A stretch of 64,000 bases of DNA from Marinobacter halophilus. Lineage in GTDB: Bacteria > Pseudomonadota > Gammaproteobacteria > Pseudomonadales > Oleiphilaceae. The notes under the pieces are model-generated. The model worked only from the letters and a program-made list of their open reading frames with translations, searched no databases and was not told the origin of the DNA. The stretch spans positions 56,001 through 120,000 of the forward strand of contig NZ_PXNN01000014.1 in NCBI RefSeq assembly GCF_003007685.1, read 5' to 3'. The translations under genes were made by a program, and so were the position numbers. Shown piece by piece: positions 45,420 to 56,333 of the stretch (position 1 is its first letter; every line of letters starts with the position of its first letter).

Positions 45420-47594
45420 TCACCGGGTTTCGGCTTTGGCGGCAAACTGCGCCGGGGTCAGGATCGACGCCATGTGCTGATCGAGCTCAAGCAAGTCGGC
45501 CATGATATGACCACCTTCCCGAATCACAAAGTCCAGCTCTTCGTCGGTGTTGTCCAGATCCGCTGCCTGTTCGGTCTGCCATTCTTCCAGATCTTCCAGA
45601 CTCTTGAAGGGCTTGTCGCCTCTCAGTTCGCGTCGGGCGTTGGCGATGGTCAACCGGGTTTGCTCAATCTGGTCGTGGTGAGCCTTGCGTTCGTCCATAT
45701 TCAGGCTGACGTAGGTAATTCCACGCTGCTCGGTCAGAAACTCGATTTCCTGTTGTAGCAGGCTGAACTCGGGGCTGATCTCGAAGCGATCGTCGTGACG
45801 TTTGCGCAACTCATCAATCACGCCGCTGAAATCAAAGTAGCGAGTATGAGGCACCGCTTCAATCTGATCCCAGGGCAGGGCATGATCAAGTGCATCTTCA
45901 CCAATCCGGGTGGTATCAACCCGGGACGGAATCTCGATGTCCGGAATGACCCCCTTGTGCTGGGTGGAACCGCCGGAAACCCGATAGAACTTGGACTGAG
46001 TGATTTTAAGCTGGCCGTGGTTCAGCGGGCGCACCGCCTGGACGGTGCCTTTGCCGAAAGTCTGGGAGCCAACTACCAGCCCGCGGCCATAATCTTGTAT
46101 CGCTCCGGCAAAAATTTCGGAGGCGGAGGCGCTCATACGGTTGACCAACACTACCAGCGGGCCGTCGTAGTCCACGGTTGGGTCTTCATCATTGAGAACC
46201 TGAACGTCATTATTGGCGTTACGGATCTGCACGGTGGGGCCTTTGTCAATGAACAGGCCGACCAGATCGTTGGCTTCGTGCAGGGCGCCGCCGCCGTTGT
46301 TTCTAAGATCCATCACCACGCCATCCACACCCTGTTCCTTGAGGTCGTCGAGCAAACGACGGACATCCCGGGTAGTGCTTTTGTAATTCGGGTCACCGGC
46401 CTGCATGGCCTGGAAGTCGGCGTAGAAGGTGGGGATGGTGATTACGCCCACTTTATAAGACTCACCGGCCCGGTCCAGTTCGATCACGTCTTTGCTGGCA
46501 CTTTGCTCTTCAAGCTTTACTTCGTCGCGACTTATAGCGATGTCGCGGGTAACGGTTTCGTCGCTGGCGTTGGCCGGAATGACTTCCAGAGTCACCTTAG
46601 AGTTGCGTGGTCCGCGAATCAGATCGACGACTTCGTCCAGGCGCCAGCCAATAACATTGACCGGTTTTTCACCTTGCTGCGCGACAGACACAATGCGATC
46701 AGCCGGCTGCAACTGACCCTGTTTGGAGGCAGGGCCCCCCGGTACCAGGCGCACAACCTTGGTGTACTCGTTATCCGATTGCAGCACCGCCCCAATACCT
46801 TCGAGCGACAGGCTCATGTTGATGTTGAAGTTCTCGGAGGTGCGCGGAGAAAAATACGAGGTGTGTGGGTCCCACATGCCGGTAAAGGCGTTCATATAAG
46901 CCTGGAATGCGTCTTCACTGCGGGCCTGATAGGCGCGCTTTAACTGGCCTTCATAACGGCGACGCAGAGTGTCTTCGATGGCCTCGTCATCGGTGCCATT
47001 CAGGCGCTGGGATAGTACTGCGTTTTTGATGCGTTTGATCCAGAGCTCGTCCAGCGCCACCTGACTGGCTTCCCAGTCAGACTCTGAGCGATCCACGCGA
47101 ATTTCGTCGTTGGCACTGAAGTCCAGTTTATCCAGGCCATTATCAATCACACCCAAGGCAAACTGCAGGCGCTGGATAATACGCTGCTGGACCAGGTTGT
47201 AGATATCGAAGCCAGGTTGAAGCTGTCCGGTTTTCAGGGCAGAACCCAGGCGTGATTTCATCGATTTCAGAGAATCGATGTCTTCCTGGGTCAGGTAAAC
47301 GCGCTGCCCGTCCAGATACTTGAGGTAGGCATCAAACACATCGCCGGAGAGTTCGTCACTAATGCCAAGGTTTCGGAAGTGCGTGAACTGCAGCTGGCGT
47401 GCTATCAGAATGTTGGCCCGGGCCTGGTCAATGGTGGGCGCTACAGGCTTGTACTCTGCCGCATCGTCAATGTTTGCTTGCACACCGGTCAGGCCGGCCA
47501 AGAACATAGACAGTGTCAGTGCTGTACAAGCGCCGACTTTCCACACTTTTGAGGGTTGGGAACGGCGCTGCATCAGTTTTTCCGCAATGGTCAT
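45420..47594 (-). CDS. prc: Tail-specific protease Prc (C-terminal processing peptidase)
   Basis: 724 residues from the ATG at 47594 (MTIAEKLMQRR); an upstream extension of ~120 residues has no signal-like features and is not adopted. A hydrophobic signal segment (ALTLSMFLAGLTGVQA) is followed by an N-terminal helical domain, a PDZ domain (SLEGIGAVLQ) and the S41 peptidase. The catalytic serine is in SASASEIFAGA and the lysine in TFGKGTVQ; DLRNNGGGAL precedes them. It trims periplasmic and cell-wall proteins. The XRE-like gene follows immediately. Confidence 0.92.
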   Translation of the reverse strand: MTIAEKLMQRRSQPSKVWKVGACTALTLSMFLAGLTGVQANIDDAAEYKPVAPTIDQARANILIARQLQFTHFRNLGISDELSGDVFDAYLKYLDGQRVYLTQEDIDSLKSMKSRLGSALKTGQLQPGFDIYNLVQQRIIQRLQFALGVIDNGLDKLDFSANDEIRVDRSESDWEASQVALDELWIKRIKNAVLSQRLNGTDDEAIEDTLRRRYEGQLKRAYQARSEDAFQAYMNAFTGMWDPHTSYFSPRTSENFNINMSLSLEGIGAVLQSDNEYTKVVRLVPGGPASKQGQLQPADRIVSVAQQGEKPVNVIGWRLDEVVDLIRGPRNSKVTLEVIPANASDETVTRDIAISRDEVKLEEQSASKDVIELDRAGESYKVGVITIPTFYADFQAMQAGDPNYKSTTRDVRRLLDDLKEQGVDGVVMDLRNNGGGALHEANDLVGLFIDKGPTVQIRNANNDVQVLNDEDPTVDYDGPLVVLVNRMSASASEIFAGAIQDYGRGLVVGSQTFGKGTVQAVRPLNHGQLKITQSKFYRVSGGSTQHKGVIPDIEIPSRVDTTRIGEDALDHALPWDQIEAVPHTRYFDFSGVIDELRKRHDDRFEISPEFSLLQQEIEFLTEQRGITYVSLNMDERKAHHDQIEQTRLTIANARRELRGDKPFKSLEDLEEWQTEQAADLDNTDEELDFVIREGGHIMADLLELDQHMASILTPAQFAAKAETR

Positions 47595-47811
47595 AAAGGC
47601 ATACCTGACGATTCTGGGCGGCTGGAGGTTATTTCTCAGCTTATCATATTCATACGTCCGGGATTGTGAACGGACCTTTGAACTAGCTCTTACTCGATTG
47701 TAGGCAAGCGCTACACCTGTTGCCATAGGCCATCGGTGTCGCTTCGTGACAATACGTCCATATAGATTGGGGTGAGTAACGGGAAGTAAAGGCCAGGTGG
47801 GCAAAATGGTG

Positions 47812-47838
47812 CGGCCGGAGGGTTTGCCCCTCCGGCCG
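47812..47838 (-). terminator. Probable terminator after the FadJ-like gene
   Basis: An 11-bp perfect stem (CGGCCGGAGGG and CCCTCCGGCCG) with a 5-base loop lies just past the minus-strand stop at 47845. On that strand it is followed only by ATTTTG, a modest T-run. Confidence 0.55.
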
Positions 47839-47844
47839 GGTTGG

Positions 47845-49995
47845 TCAGGCAAAGGTTTCGTTATTTTCAGCTTTTTGCAGGAGCAGTGCCGGTGGCGTAA
47901 ACCGTTCGCCGTACTGGTCAGCCAGCTGCTTTGCACGCTCGGCAAAGGCTCGCACACCGTATTGATTGACGAACTGAATGGCTCCTCCGGTCCAGGGCGC
48001 GTAGCCGATGCCGAAGATGCTGCCGATGTTGGCGTCTTCCACGGTTCTCAGTACGCCTTCCTCCAGGCAGCGAATCGTTTCGATGGCCTGCATGAACAGA
48101 ATCCGGTCTTTCAGATCCTGCAGTTTCACGCTTCGAGCCTTACCCTGGTCGACAAACAGGTTCTCGAGCTCCGGCCACAGGGTTTTCTTGGCTTTATCTG
48201 GATAGTCGTAGAAACCGGCGCCCGCGGCTTTACCCTTGCGACTATGGGTGTCTACCATGGCGTCGATAACGGCTTCCGCCGGGTGAGGCTGCCAGCTGCC
48301 ACCAGCGGCTTCGGTGTCTTTCTTGCTCTGGGCGCGGATGTGCTGCATCAGCGTCAGGCTGACTTCGTCAGAAATGGCCAGCGGACCCACTGGCATGCCA
48401 GCCAGCACCCCGGCATTTTCAATGCTGGCGGGGTGAATGCCCTCAGCCAGCATGCTGATGCCTTCGTTCACAAAGGTACCGAACACGCGAGAGGTGAAGA
48501 AACCGCGGCTGTCGTTCACCACAATGGGAATCTTGCCGATCTGCTGCACGTAGTCAAACGCCCGGGCCAGGGTCTCATCAGAGGTTTTCTCACCCACGAT
48601 GATTTCCACAAGTTGCATCTTGTCGACCGGGGAGAAGAAGTGCAGGCCGATGAAGTTGTCGGGCTTGGCCGACGCCTGAGCCAGTTGAGTGATGGGGATG
48701 GTGGAGGTGTTGGAGGCAAAAATGCCGTTGGCCGCCATTCTCGGCTCGGATTCCTGGGTGACTCTGGCTTTCAGGTCACTGTCTTCGAACACCGCTTCGA
48801 TAATCAGGTCGCAGCCGTCCAGGTCGTCAACAGAGGCAGAGGCCTTGATGCGGGCCAGCACGTCGTTTTTCTGAGCTTCCGTCATGCGACCCCGGCTGAC
48901 TTTTTTGGCCAGCAGGTTTTCGGAATAGCTTTTACCTTTTTCTGCATTTTCCACAGAAACATCTTTCAGGACCACATCAATGCCGCGTGTGGCCGTGGAA
49001 TAGGCAATGCCTGCGCCCATCATGCCGGCACCCAGTACCCCTACCTTTTTAAAGCTCGCCTTGTCCACGTCGTTCGGGCGACTGCCGCCGGCCTTGATGG
49101 CGTTGAGCTGGAACCAGAAGGTGCCGGTCATGTTCTTGGCGACCTGGCCGGTGACGAGCTCGGCAAAGTAACGGGTTTCGATCAGGCTGCCGTTGTCAAA
49201 GTCCACCTGCGCGCCTTCCACCGCCGCAGAAAGAATGCGCTCTGGCGCCGGGTAACAGCCTTTGGTTTTCTGTTTCAGCATGGCTGGGGCAATGGCCAGT
49301 TTCTGGGCCATTGCCGGATGATGCGGTGCACCGCCTGGTAATTTGAAACCTTTCTGGTCCCAGGGTTGGAGGCACTTGGGGTTGGCGTCGATAAAGGCTC
49401 TGGCCTTGCTGATCATCTCTTCTGGTGAGCCAGCCAGTTGATCGACGAGGCCTGCCTTCAGGGCGGCTTTCGGGTTGACCTTTTTGCCTTCCATAAGGAA
49501 TGGAAAGGCGGCTTCCAGACCAATCATCCGGGGCAAGCGCTGGGTGCCACCACCACCGGGCAGCAGGCCCAGGGTAACTTCTGGCAGGCCCAGCTGAGTG
49601 CTGTCGTCATCCAGGACGACGCGGTGATGACAAGCCAGGGCGATTTCCAGGCCACCGCCCAAGGCGGTACCGTTAATCGCTGCGACAACCGGTTTGCCGC
49701 TGGTTTCCAGAAAACGCATGTCGGCTTTCAGGCCATTGACCATGTCTTCAAAGTCTTTGGCCTGCTCGCGGGTGACCTTGTGCAGCTCTTTCAGGTCGCC
49801 GCCGGCAAAGAAGGTTTTCTTGGCGGAGGCAACGATGATGCCCTTGATGTTGTCCAGGTCGCCTTTGACCTTGTTGACGGTCTCGGTCAGAGCAGCACGG
49901 AATTCGCTGTTCATGGTGTTGGCGGACTGGCCCGGCATGTCGATGGTGAGGGTCAGAATCTGGTCTGAACCCAGGTCGTATTGAATGGCACTCAT
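47845..49995 (-). CDS. Multifunctional enoyl-CoA hydratase / 3-hydroxyacyl-CoA dehydrogenase (FadJ-like)
   Basis: 716 residues. The hydratase half has oxyanion residues GTALGGGLEIAL with Glu117 and the second glutamate 139 in LPEVTLG. The dehydrogenase half has the NAD motif VLGAGMMGAGIAYS near 320-332 and HFFSPVDKMQLVEI. It performs hydration and oxidation in fatty acid beta-oxidation. It lies 29 bases after a thiolase gene, so the two form a complete thiolytic module. FadB and FadJ cannot be separated with certainty. Confidence 0.92.
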   Translation of the reverse strand: MSAIQYDLGSDQILTLTIDMPGQSANTMNSEFRAALTETVNKVKGDLDNIKGIIVASAKKTFFAGGDLKELHKVTREQAKDFEDMVNGLKADMRFLETSGKPVVAAINGTALGGGLEIALACHHRVVLDDDSTQLGLPEVTLGLLPGGGGTQRLPRMIGLEAAFPFLMEGKKVNPKAALKAGLVDQLAGSPEEMISKARAFIDANPKCLQPWDQKGFKLPGGAPHHPAMAQKLAIAPAMLKQKTKGCYPAPERILSAAVEGAQVDFDNGSLIETRYFAELVTGQVAKNMTGTFWFQLNAIKAGGSRPNDVDKASFKKVGVLGAGMMGAGIAYSTATRGIDVVLKDVSVENAEKGKSYSENLLAKKVSRGRMTEAQKNDVLARIKASASVDDLDGCDLIIEAVFEDSDLKARVTQESEPRMAANGIFASNTSTIPITQLAQASAKPDNFIGLHFFSPVDKMQLVEIIVGEKTSDETLARAFDYVQQIGKIPIVVNDSRGFFTSRVFGTFVNEGISMLAEGIHPASIENAGVLAGMPVGPLAISDEVSLTLMQHIRAQSKKDTEAAGGSWQPHPAEAVIDAMVDTHSRKGKAAGAGFYDYPDKAKKTLWPELENLFVDQGKARSVKLQDLKDRILFMQAIETIRCLEEGVLRTVEDANIGSIFGIGYAPWTGGAIQFVNQYGVRAFAERAKQLADQYGERFTPPALLLQKAENNETFA

Positions 49996-50024
49996 GGTCG
50001 GTTCCTTATTCTAGAAAGTGGGAT

Positions 50025-51233
<1,209 letters not shown>

Positions 51234-51364
51234 GGTAGTTCCTCTGGTAATTGTTTTCCGGGCACGATTGTTCAAAGCCGTAACCATAGCCGTTACCTGC
51301 CTCAGGGTGTAATGACAGGCGCTGCCAATCCGATTGGCAAAATTGTTCAGGGACAATAAAGAAA

Positions 51365-51399
51365 AAATCCCTGGCCGCGATAAAGCAGGCCAGGGATTT
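51365..51399 (-). terminator. Intrinsic terminator of the DUF349 gene
   Basis: A perfect 12-bp stem (51365-51376 with 51388-51399) around an 11-base loop lies 27 bases beyond the minus-strand stop at 51426. Read on the minus strand it is followed by a T-rich tract, typical of Rho-independent termination. Confidence 0.88.
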
Positions 51400-51425
51400 G
51401 TGCATGAGCATCAACGCGACTGAAA

Positions 51426-53891
51426 TCAGTCGGCCTGCAGTAAGGTGGCCAGCGCCTGATTCAGGCGCTCACCATTTTCAGGCGTTATGTCCTCGTTGTC
51501 AGGCTGAAGGCACCAGAGCGCTACCAGTTTTTCCAGTTCCTTGATGGGCGTTTCGGCGACGCCATTGCCCATGCCGTCGGTCAGGCGTTGGACCTGAATT
51601 TCCATTCTTCGGGTCTGGTCCTGTTCTGGCGACGATGCGCCGGCCAGAATTTCTGCGCGGATCGCAAGATCCCGCCCGTTCTGGCCATCCAGATCGCCAT
51701 ACAGGCTGATCCACTTTTCCGGAACCGCCTCCGATGACAGTTGTGCCCGGCCCCGGCCAGTAACCAGGGTTTGCCAGGTTGTAATTCTTTTTTGCAGTGC
51801 TTTTTCCTGAGCGATGCTGTTCAGGCGCTGGCGGAGCTGCTGCAGCTGATCGCGCAGGCCGGGCGAGAGCGTTTCTCCGGAAAGCTGAGCAACCGCTGCC
51901 CGCGCTTCATCAAGCAGGGGCTCGCCAGAATCAACCGTCACGGTCAGGAATTTGGTCAGTGTTTCCCGGGCGGCTTGATCGGCATGCTGCGTGGCCTCCT
52001 GCTGAGCGGAACGCTCTGCATCACGGCGGGCGAAAATCTGGTCGCAGGCTTTGCGGAACGCCTGCCACAGTTTACGGTCTTCGCGGTGCCGGGTGATGCC
52101 GACGGCCTTCCAGTCATTCTGCAAAGCTTTGGCTTGCTCCATCGCCTCTTGCAGAGGTTCATGATTGATCAGCGCCTGCGCCTTTTCAACTACAGTCTGC
52201 TTCAAGGCTTCGTTGTTCTGGCGCTCCTGGTCCAGCGGGCGTTCCAGCTTTTTGAGCAGTTCATCAAAGCGTTTCTGCACCGGACGGTTGTCTCTGAAAT
52301 CCACCGGCCATGCCCCTTTCCATTCCTCGCGCGCGGTCTGGTGAATACGCTCTGCGGCTTTCCAGTCAATCACGGTCCAGTCGGCGTTCGCCAAAAAGGT
52401 GTCCAGCTGATCGCAAATGGCGTTGCGTTTGTCCAGGTTCGCCTGTTTGAGGCCGGACTTGGCTTCAAAGTAGACCTTGCAAGGCTCATAGGCCGCATCA
52501 GAAGCAGCTTTGAAACGGCTCCACAGGGCCCGGTCAGATGAGCCGCCCAGATCGCGCCATTCGTTTTGCAGATCTTTAATGCGTTCCGCTTTTGCTTCCG
52601 GCTCCATTGGCTGATCGGCCAGGTATTCCATCTGTTCACAAAGAGCAATCTGCTTGGGTTCTGTAGCAAAGCCCTGCCAATCGCTCAGTTCCCGGAATTG
52701 TCCGTTCAGCAACTGCATCCTGGCCTGTAGCGGTTTGCGATGGCGCTGGTCCAGCTGTTGGAACTGATTTTGTGCAAGCTTGATCAGCTGCCTGGATTCT
52801 TTGAACAGCCTGGCTTCCAAGGCAGCTTCGAGCTCCGGAAGCGACGTTTGCAGAGCCTCGGCTAATGCTTTCTGCTTTTCCTGATTGGCGTCTGCCGGTT
52901 TCGGGGCTTTGGGCTTGCCCGCCAGTTTGCGAACCGGGCTCAGGCTCACGGGTTGTGGGAAATCTGTTGGCCAGTCGATTTGTTTCAGCAGGGCTGTGGC
53001 GGCGTCACGGTGGGCGTCGGTGGCCTGTTCCGTATCGGCTGCTTCGGCCAACTCATTGATGGCTTCTTTGGCCTGGCTGAGCCTGTTTACGGCATTCAGA
53101 TAGTTGCGGAACGACAACATGTGCTGTTCGTAGTCTTTCTGTTCCTGCTTGCCGACCTGAGTCTCCCGTGTCGCTTCGAGCCAGCGGTTCTCCTGGGTTT
53201 TCTGGAACGCATCCAGTGCGGACACGGACGGCAGCTCTGCTGCGTCCTGGGATTTCAGATCCGTTAACGTTTCGCGCAGCAGGGCCAGAGTCTCTGAGCG
53301 CTGGCGTGTCTGTTCCTGATGACGTGCTTCTTCGTGCCGGGCCTGCTCCATTTTATTCAGTCGATCACGACATTGGTGCACGGCTTCCAGAAATTGTTGT
53401 GCCTGCTCCGGATTGGCCTGACTTTCGACAATCCGCCAGCTTTCCTGAAGCGCGTCCAGGCGCGCCTGATAGAGCTTGGTGTCTTCGCTGACGGACTGGT
53501 CCTGGACCTGTCGGATCAGGCCTTTGACTTTTTCACGCGTGCTTGCTTCAGCCGCCTGTCGTTCTTTGAGGCTTTGCAGTGCCTGTTTTACGGTTTGGTA
53601 GACGCTCTTGTCCCGACCTTTTGCCTGTTTCTGCACCTGCTGCAGCTGGGCTTCATCGTGAATTCTGTTGGCGGCGTCCAGTCGCAGGGCGGCCGTTACC
53701 CCCTCAAGGGCAAGCGTCGCCAGTTGCGGTTGGTCGGGGTTGCTCCTAAGTTGCTGTTCCTGCTGCTCTTTAAGTTGCTGTCGGGTGTCCTGTTCTTTTG
53801 GCTGTGCGGGTTCAGATTTTGTCGGGGCCCTGGGGCTGGTGACGGGTGTAGCCTTGCGGGATTTGAACAGTTTCTGAATGAATGCAGCCAT
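51426..53891 (-). CDS. DUF349 repeat protein
   Basis: 821 residues from the ATG at 53891 (MAAFIQKLFKSRK), with GAAGGAT upstream; an earlier in-frame start 15 codons back is weaker. Soluble, strongly helical, with several DUF349-like units, each carrying a W-K/R-x-A/E-G pattern (e.g. LQNDWKAVGITRHREDRKLW and AREEWKGAWPVDFRDN). DUF349 proteins are large, charged and of unknown function. It is divergent from recX and monocistronic by its terminator. Confidence 0.78.
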   Translation of the reverse strand: MAAFIQKLFKSRKATPVTSPRAPTKSEPAQPKEQDTRQQLKEQQEQQLRSNPDQPQLATLALEGVTAALRLDAANRIHDEAQLQQVQKQAKGRDKSVYQTVKQALQSLKERQAAEASTREKVKGLIRQVQDQSVSEDTKLYQARLDALQESWRIVESQANPEQAQQFLEAVHQCRDRLNKMEQARHEEARHQEQTRQRSETLALLRETLTDLKSQDAAELPSVSALDAFQKTQENRWLEATRETQVGKQEQKDYEQHMLSFRNYLNAVNRLSQAKEAINELAEAADTEQATDAHRDAATALLKQIDWPTDFPQPVSLSPVRKLAGKPKAPKPADANQEKQKALAEALQTSLPELEAALEARLFKESRQLIKLAQNQFQQLDQRHRKPLQARMQLLNGQFRELSDWQGFATEPKQIALCEQMEYLADQPMEPEAKAERIKDLQNEWRDLGGSSDRALWSRFKAASDAAYEPCKVYFEAKSGLKQANLDKRNAICDQLDTFLANADWTVIDWKAAERIHQTAREEWKGAWPVDFRDNRPVQKRFDELLKKLERPLDQERQNNEALKQTVVEKAQALINHEPLQEAMEQAKALQNDWKAVGITRHREDRKLWQAFRKACDQIFARRDAERSAQQEATQHADQAARETLTKFLTVTVDSGEPLLDEARAAVAQLSGETLSPGLRDQLQQLRQRLNSIAQEKALQKRITTWQTLVTGRGRAQLSSEAVPEKWISLYGDLDGQNGRDLAIRAEILAGASSPEQDQTRRMEIQVQRLTDGMGNGVAETPIKELEKLVALWCLQPDNEDITPENGERLNQALATLLQAD

Positions 53892-54037
53892 ATACAGGTA
53901 TCCTTCGGGATTGAAACCAGTCTGCGGCAGCGGCAAAGTGGGCCACTACCGTTCATCGGCGCACAGGCGTGTGCCGGGGAGTTGGGTTGATCGGTCGCTA
54001 GTCTAGCGTTTTGGGTGCATTTGCGGGAAGGGGCTTT

Positions 54038-54541
54038 ATGGCAAAAGATGAAAAAGATCAGGGCCAGGACTATAAAGCCCGTTCTGCGGCATTACGATTG
54101 CTGGCAAGGCGTGAACACAGCCGCTACGAATTATCTCTGAAGCTGCGACAGCGCCAGATCGAGGCAGCCATTATTGACACGGTACTCGATGAGTATGAAC
54201 ACGAGGGCTGGCTTGACGATCAACGTTTTGCTGATGTCTACGCACGCCAGCGCATGGATGCAGGGTATGGACCATTGAAAATCCAGGCAGAGCTGCAGCA
54301 GAGGGGCATAAAACATCATAGCCCGGATTGCCTGACTGAGGCCTCTGACGAGGAGTGGGCTCGGCGTGCTATCGGGTTGCGTGAGAAGCGGTTCGGTTTA
54401 GGGTGTGTGGAAAATGACCTGGCGGAAAAACTCCGACAAGCGAGATTTCTCAATCGTCGCGGATTCACCGCTGTGCACGTGGAGCGGGCGCTGGAGGCAA
54501 GGGTGCCTGACGATTCCGATGAAGTGTCTGGGCCGGGCTGA
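54038..54541 (+). CDS. recX: RecX-family regulatory protein
   Basis: 167 residues from the ATG at 54038 (MAKDEKDQGQDY) with GAAGGGG upstream. RecX repeats are visible: ALRLLARREHSRYELSLKL and EHEGWLDDQRFADVYARQR, then GPLKIQAELQQRGI. RecX modulates RecA filaments and is often next to recA; here it is divergent from a DUF349 gene instead and no recA is in view. Length is usual for the family. Confidence 0.83.
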   Translation: MAKDEKDQGQDYKARSAALRLLARREHSRYELSLKLRQRQIEAAIIDTVLDEYEHEGWLDDQRFADVYARQRMDAGYGPLKIQAELQQRGIKHHSPDCLTEASDEEWARRAIGLREKRFGLGCVENDLAEKLRQARFLNRRGFTAVHVERALEARVPDDSDEVSGPG

Positions 54542-54548
54542 ACGAGGG

Positions 54549-56078
54549 TCAGAGCGTTGGTGGTATCAGGTGCAGTTCGGATGGCAGGGCTGCCCTTAGA
54601 TCCTGGCCCAGGTCATTCGCCGGATCGTTGTCTGCGGCTGGTTCAGCGCCTTTATGCAACGATACCAGTTCAGGATTCGGAGCGGTCGCTGGCTGATCTG
54701 GTTCGGTGATTCGTGTGAGCACATCGTAATAACGGCGGATGTTCTGCACGTAGACCACGGGTTCATGACCGCGTGCGTAGCCGAACCGGGTTTTTGTGTA
54801 CCATTCTTTCTGTGCCAATAACGGCAAGAATTCTTTGACGTCCATCCAGCGGTCCGGGTCTTTGCCACCGGACTGGGTCAGCCTGCGAGCATCTTCCAGG
54901 TGGCCAAAGCCGACGTTGTAGGAGGCCAGGGCAAACCATGTCCGGTCTGGCTCCGGAATGCGCTCCGGGATTTTTGCGTGGACCATACGGAAGTAACGGG
55001 CGCCACCTTCAATGCTTTCCTCGGGGTCCAAGCGGTTATTGATTCCGATATAGCTGGCGGTGTTCCGGGTAAGCATCATCAGCCCGCGAACTCCCGTGGG
55101 GGATACTGCATTCGGGCGCCAGTGCGACTCCTGATAGCCGATGGCGGCGAGCAATCGCCAATCCAGCTCTACTTCGCTGGCATACCCTTTAAACAGGGAC
55201 TTGTATTTGGGCAGACGATTTTCAACGTGATGCATGAATGTCCTGGCACCGACATAGTTCAGACGATCAAGATGCCCATAAAAGCGTTCCGCAAGCTGGG
55301 CCATGGAGCCGTTATCGCGGGCTTGTGACAGGAATTCTGCCGCGGCGTTAGCCAGGCTGTCATCCTGCGCGGCAGGAAACAGCCAGATCAGTTCTCTGGG
55401 TTCATCCAGCGCAAAGCCTTCTTTGACCATGGGGAAATAGACGTGGTTCAGATCAAGCTCGTTGGATGAAACTGCGGCGTACGCAATTTCGCCCGTTTCT
55501 ACCCGAGCCAGCAAACCGGCCGCATCCAGCCCGGAGTGAACCTGTCGTTTGATGGCGGCGCCCTCAGGGCGGCTGGCAATCACGTGCTCATGATTGCTGT
55601 CGGCGAGCAGGTGCAATGTTTCCCCGTTGAGATCCGACAGCGATGATGGGCTCGGGTAGTCCCGATGATAGACCACCACCGACTGAGCCTGGACACCAAT
55701 AGGAACGACTCGGAACTTGCCTTCAAAATCCGGACGCTGGGTAAGCCCTGCCAGGCCAATATGAGCGTAATCTTTGGCAAGAACAGAGAGAACTTCGGAG
55801 TTATCTTCGGCCACACGAACTCTCAGTTCCACGCCCAATTCGTCAGCAAAGCGGCGTGCAAGCTCGTAGTCGTATCCCGTTGCCGCGTCACGACCTTCGT
55901 AATAAATAGAGGGCGCCACGCGAGTGATCACGTGCAACACGCCTTCATCTTTAACTGACTGAAGTGTGGTGGGTTGTGAGCAGCCAGTGGCTGCGAGTGC
56001 TGCAGTCAGTGCCAAAACCCGTAGCAGGCAGGTACTGCTGGCATTACTGAAAAAACGCGCCAAATCCCTGATCTCCAT
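54549..56078 (-). CDS. mltF: Membrane-bound lytic murein transglycosylase F
   Basis: 509 residues, close to 518 in E. coli. A lipoprotein signal ends at Cys33 (ALAATGC). The N-terminal half is a solute-binding-like domain (~40-265); the C-terminal half is the SLT domain, with catalytic Glu317 in GYQESHWRP and VRGLMMLT. It cleaves peptidoglycan from the outer membrane. Divergent from purL, as in Pseudomonas. The gene ends 7 bases before the recX stop, which is convergent. Confidence 0.92.
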   Translation of the reverse strand: MEIRDLARFFSNASSTCLLRVLALTAALAATGCSQPTTLQSVKDEGVLHVITRVAPSIYYEGRDAATGYDYELARRFADELGVELRVRVAEDNSEVLSVLAKDYAHIGLAGLTQRPDFEGKFRVVPIGVQAQSVVVYHRDYPSPSSLSDLNGETLHLLADSNHEHVIASRPEGAAIKRQVHSGLDAAGLLARVETGEIAYAAVSSNELDLNHVYFPMVKEGFALDEPRELIWLFPAAQDDSLANAAAEFLSQARDNGSMAQLAERFYGHLDRLNYVGARTFMHHVENRLPKYKSLFKGYASEVELDWRLLAAIGYQESHWRPNAVSPTGVRGLMMLTRNTASYIGINNRLDPEESIEGGARYFRMVHAKIPERIPEPDRTWFALASYNVGFGHLEDARRLTQSGGKDPDRWMDVKEFLPLLAQKEWYTKTRFGYARGHEPVVYVQNIRRYYDVLTRITEPDQPATAPNPELVSLHKGAEPAADNDPANDLGQDLRAALPSELHLIPPTL

Positions 56079-56333
56079 ATAAAGCTCAACGCTCAGGATG
56101 CGGTGACGGTGTCACTATATGTCCTGTTTTATGATGCCTGAGGCTATCCTTGCCCAAACTTAATGATCCCCTTTGCGCCAGTCCGGGTCAATTAAGCTGA
56201 TTAATTAACGTGCAAAACAGTGTCAATTGTACCGCAGGCAAAGAGCATTTCTTACACTGTATCCTGAGTCCGGTTTCAAGTATCATGGCGGCCTTTCAGA
56301 CGTCCCCCGATTCGCGCGATACAGGTTGATATC

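Noticed and set aside
47797..49341. 514-codon open frame antisense to the FadJ-like gene
   Set aside because: The sense gene has complete hydratase and dehydrogenase motifs; the antisense frame is explained by codon bias.
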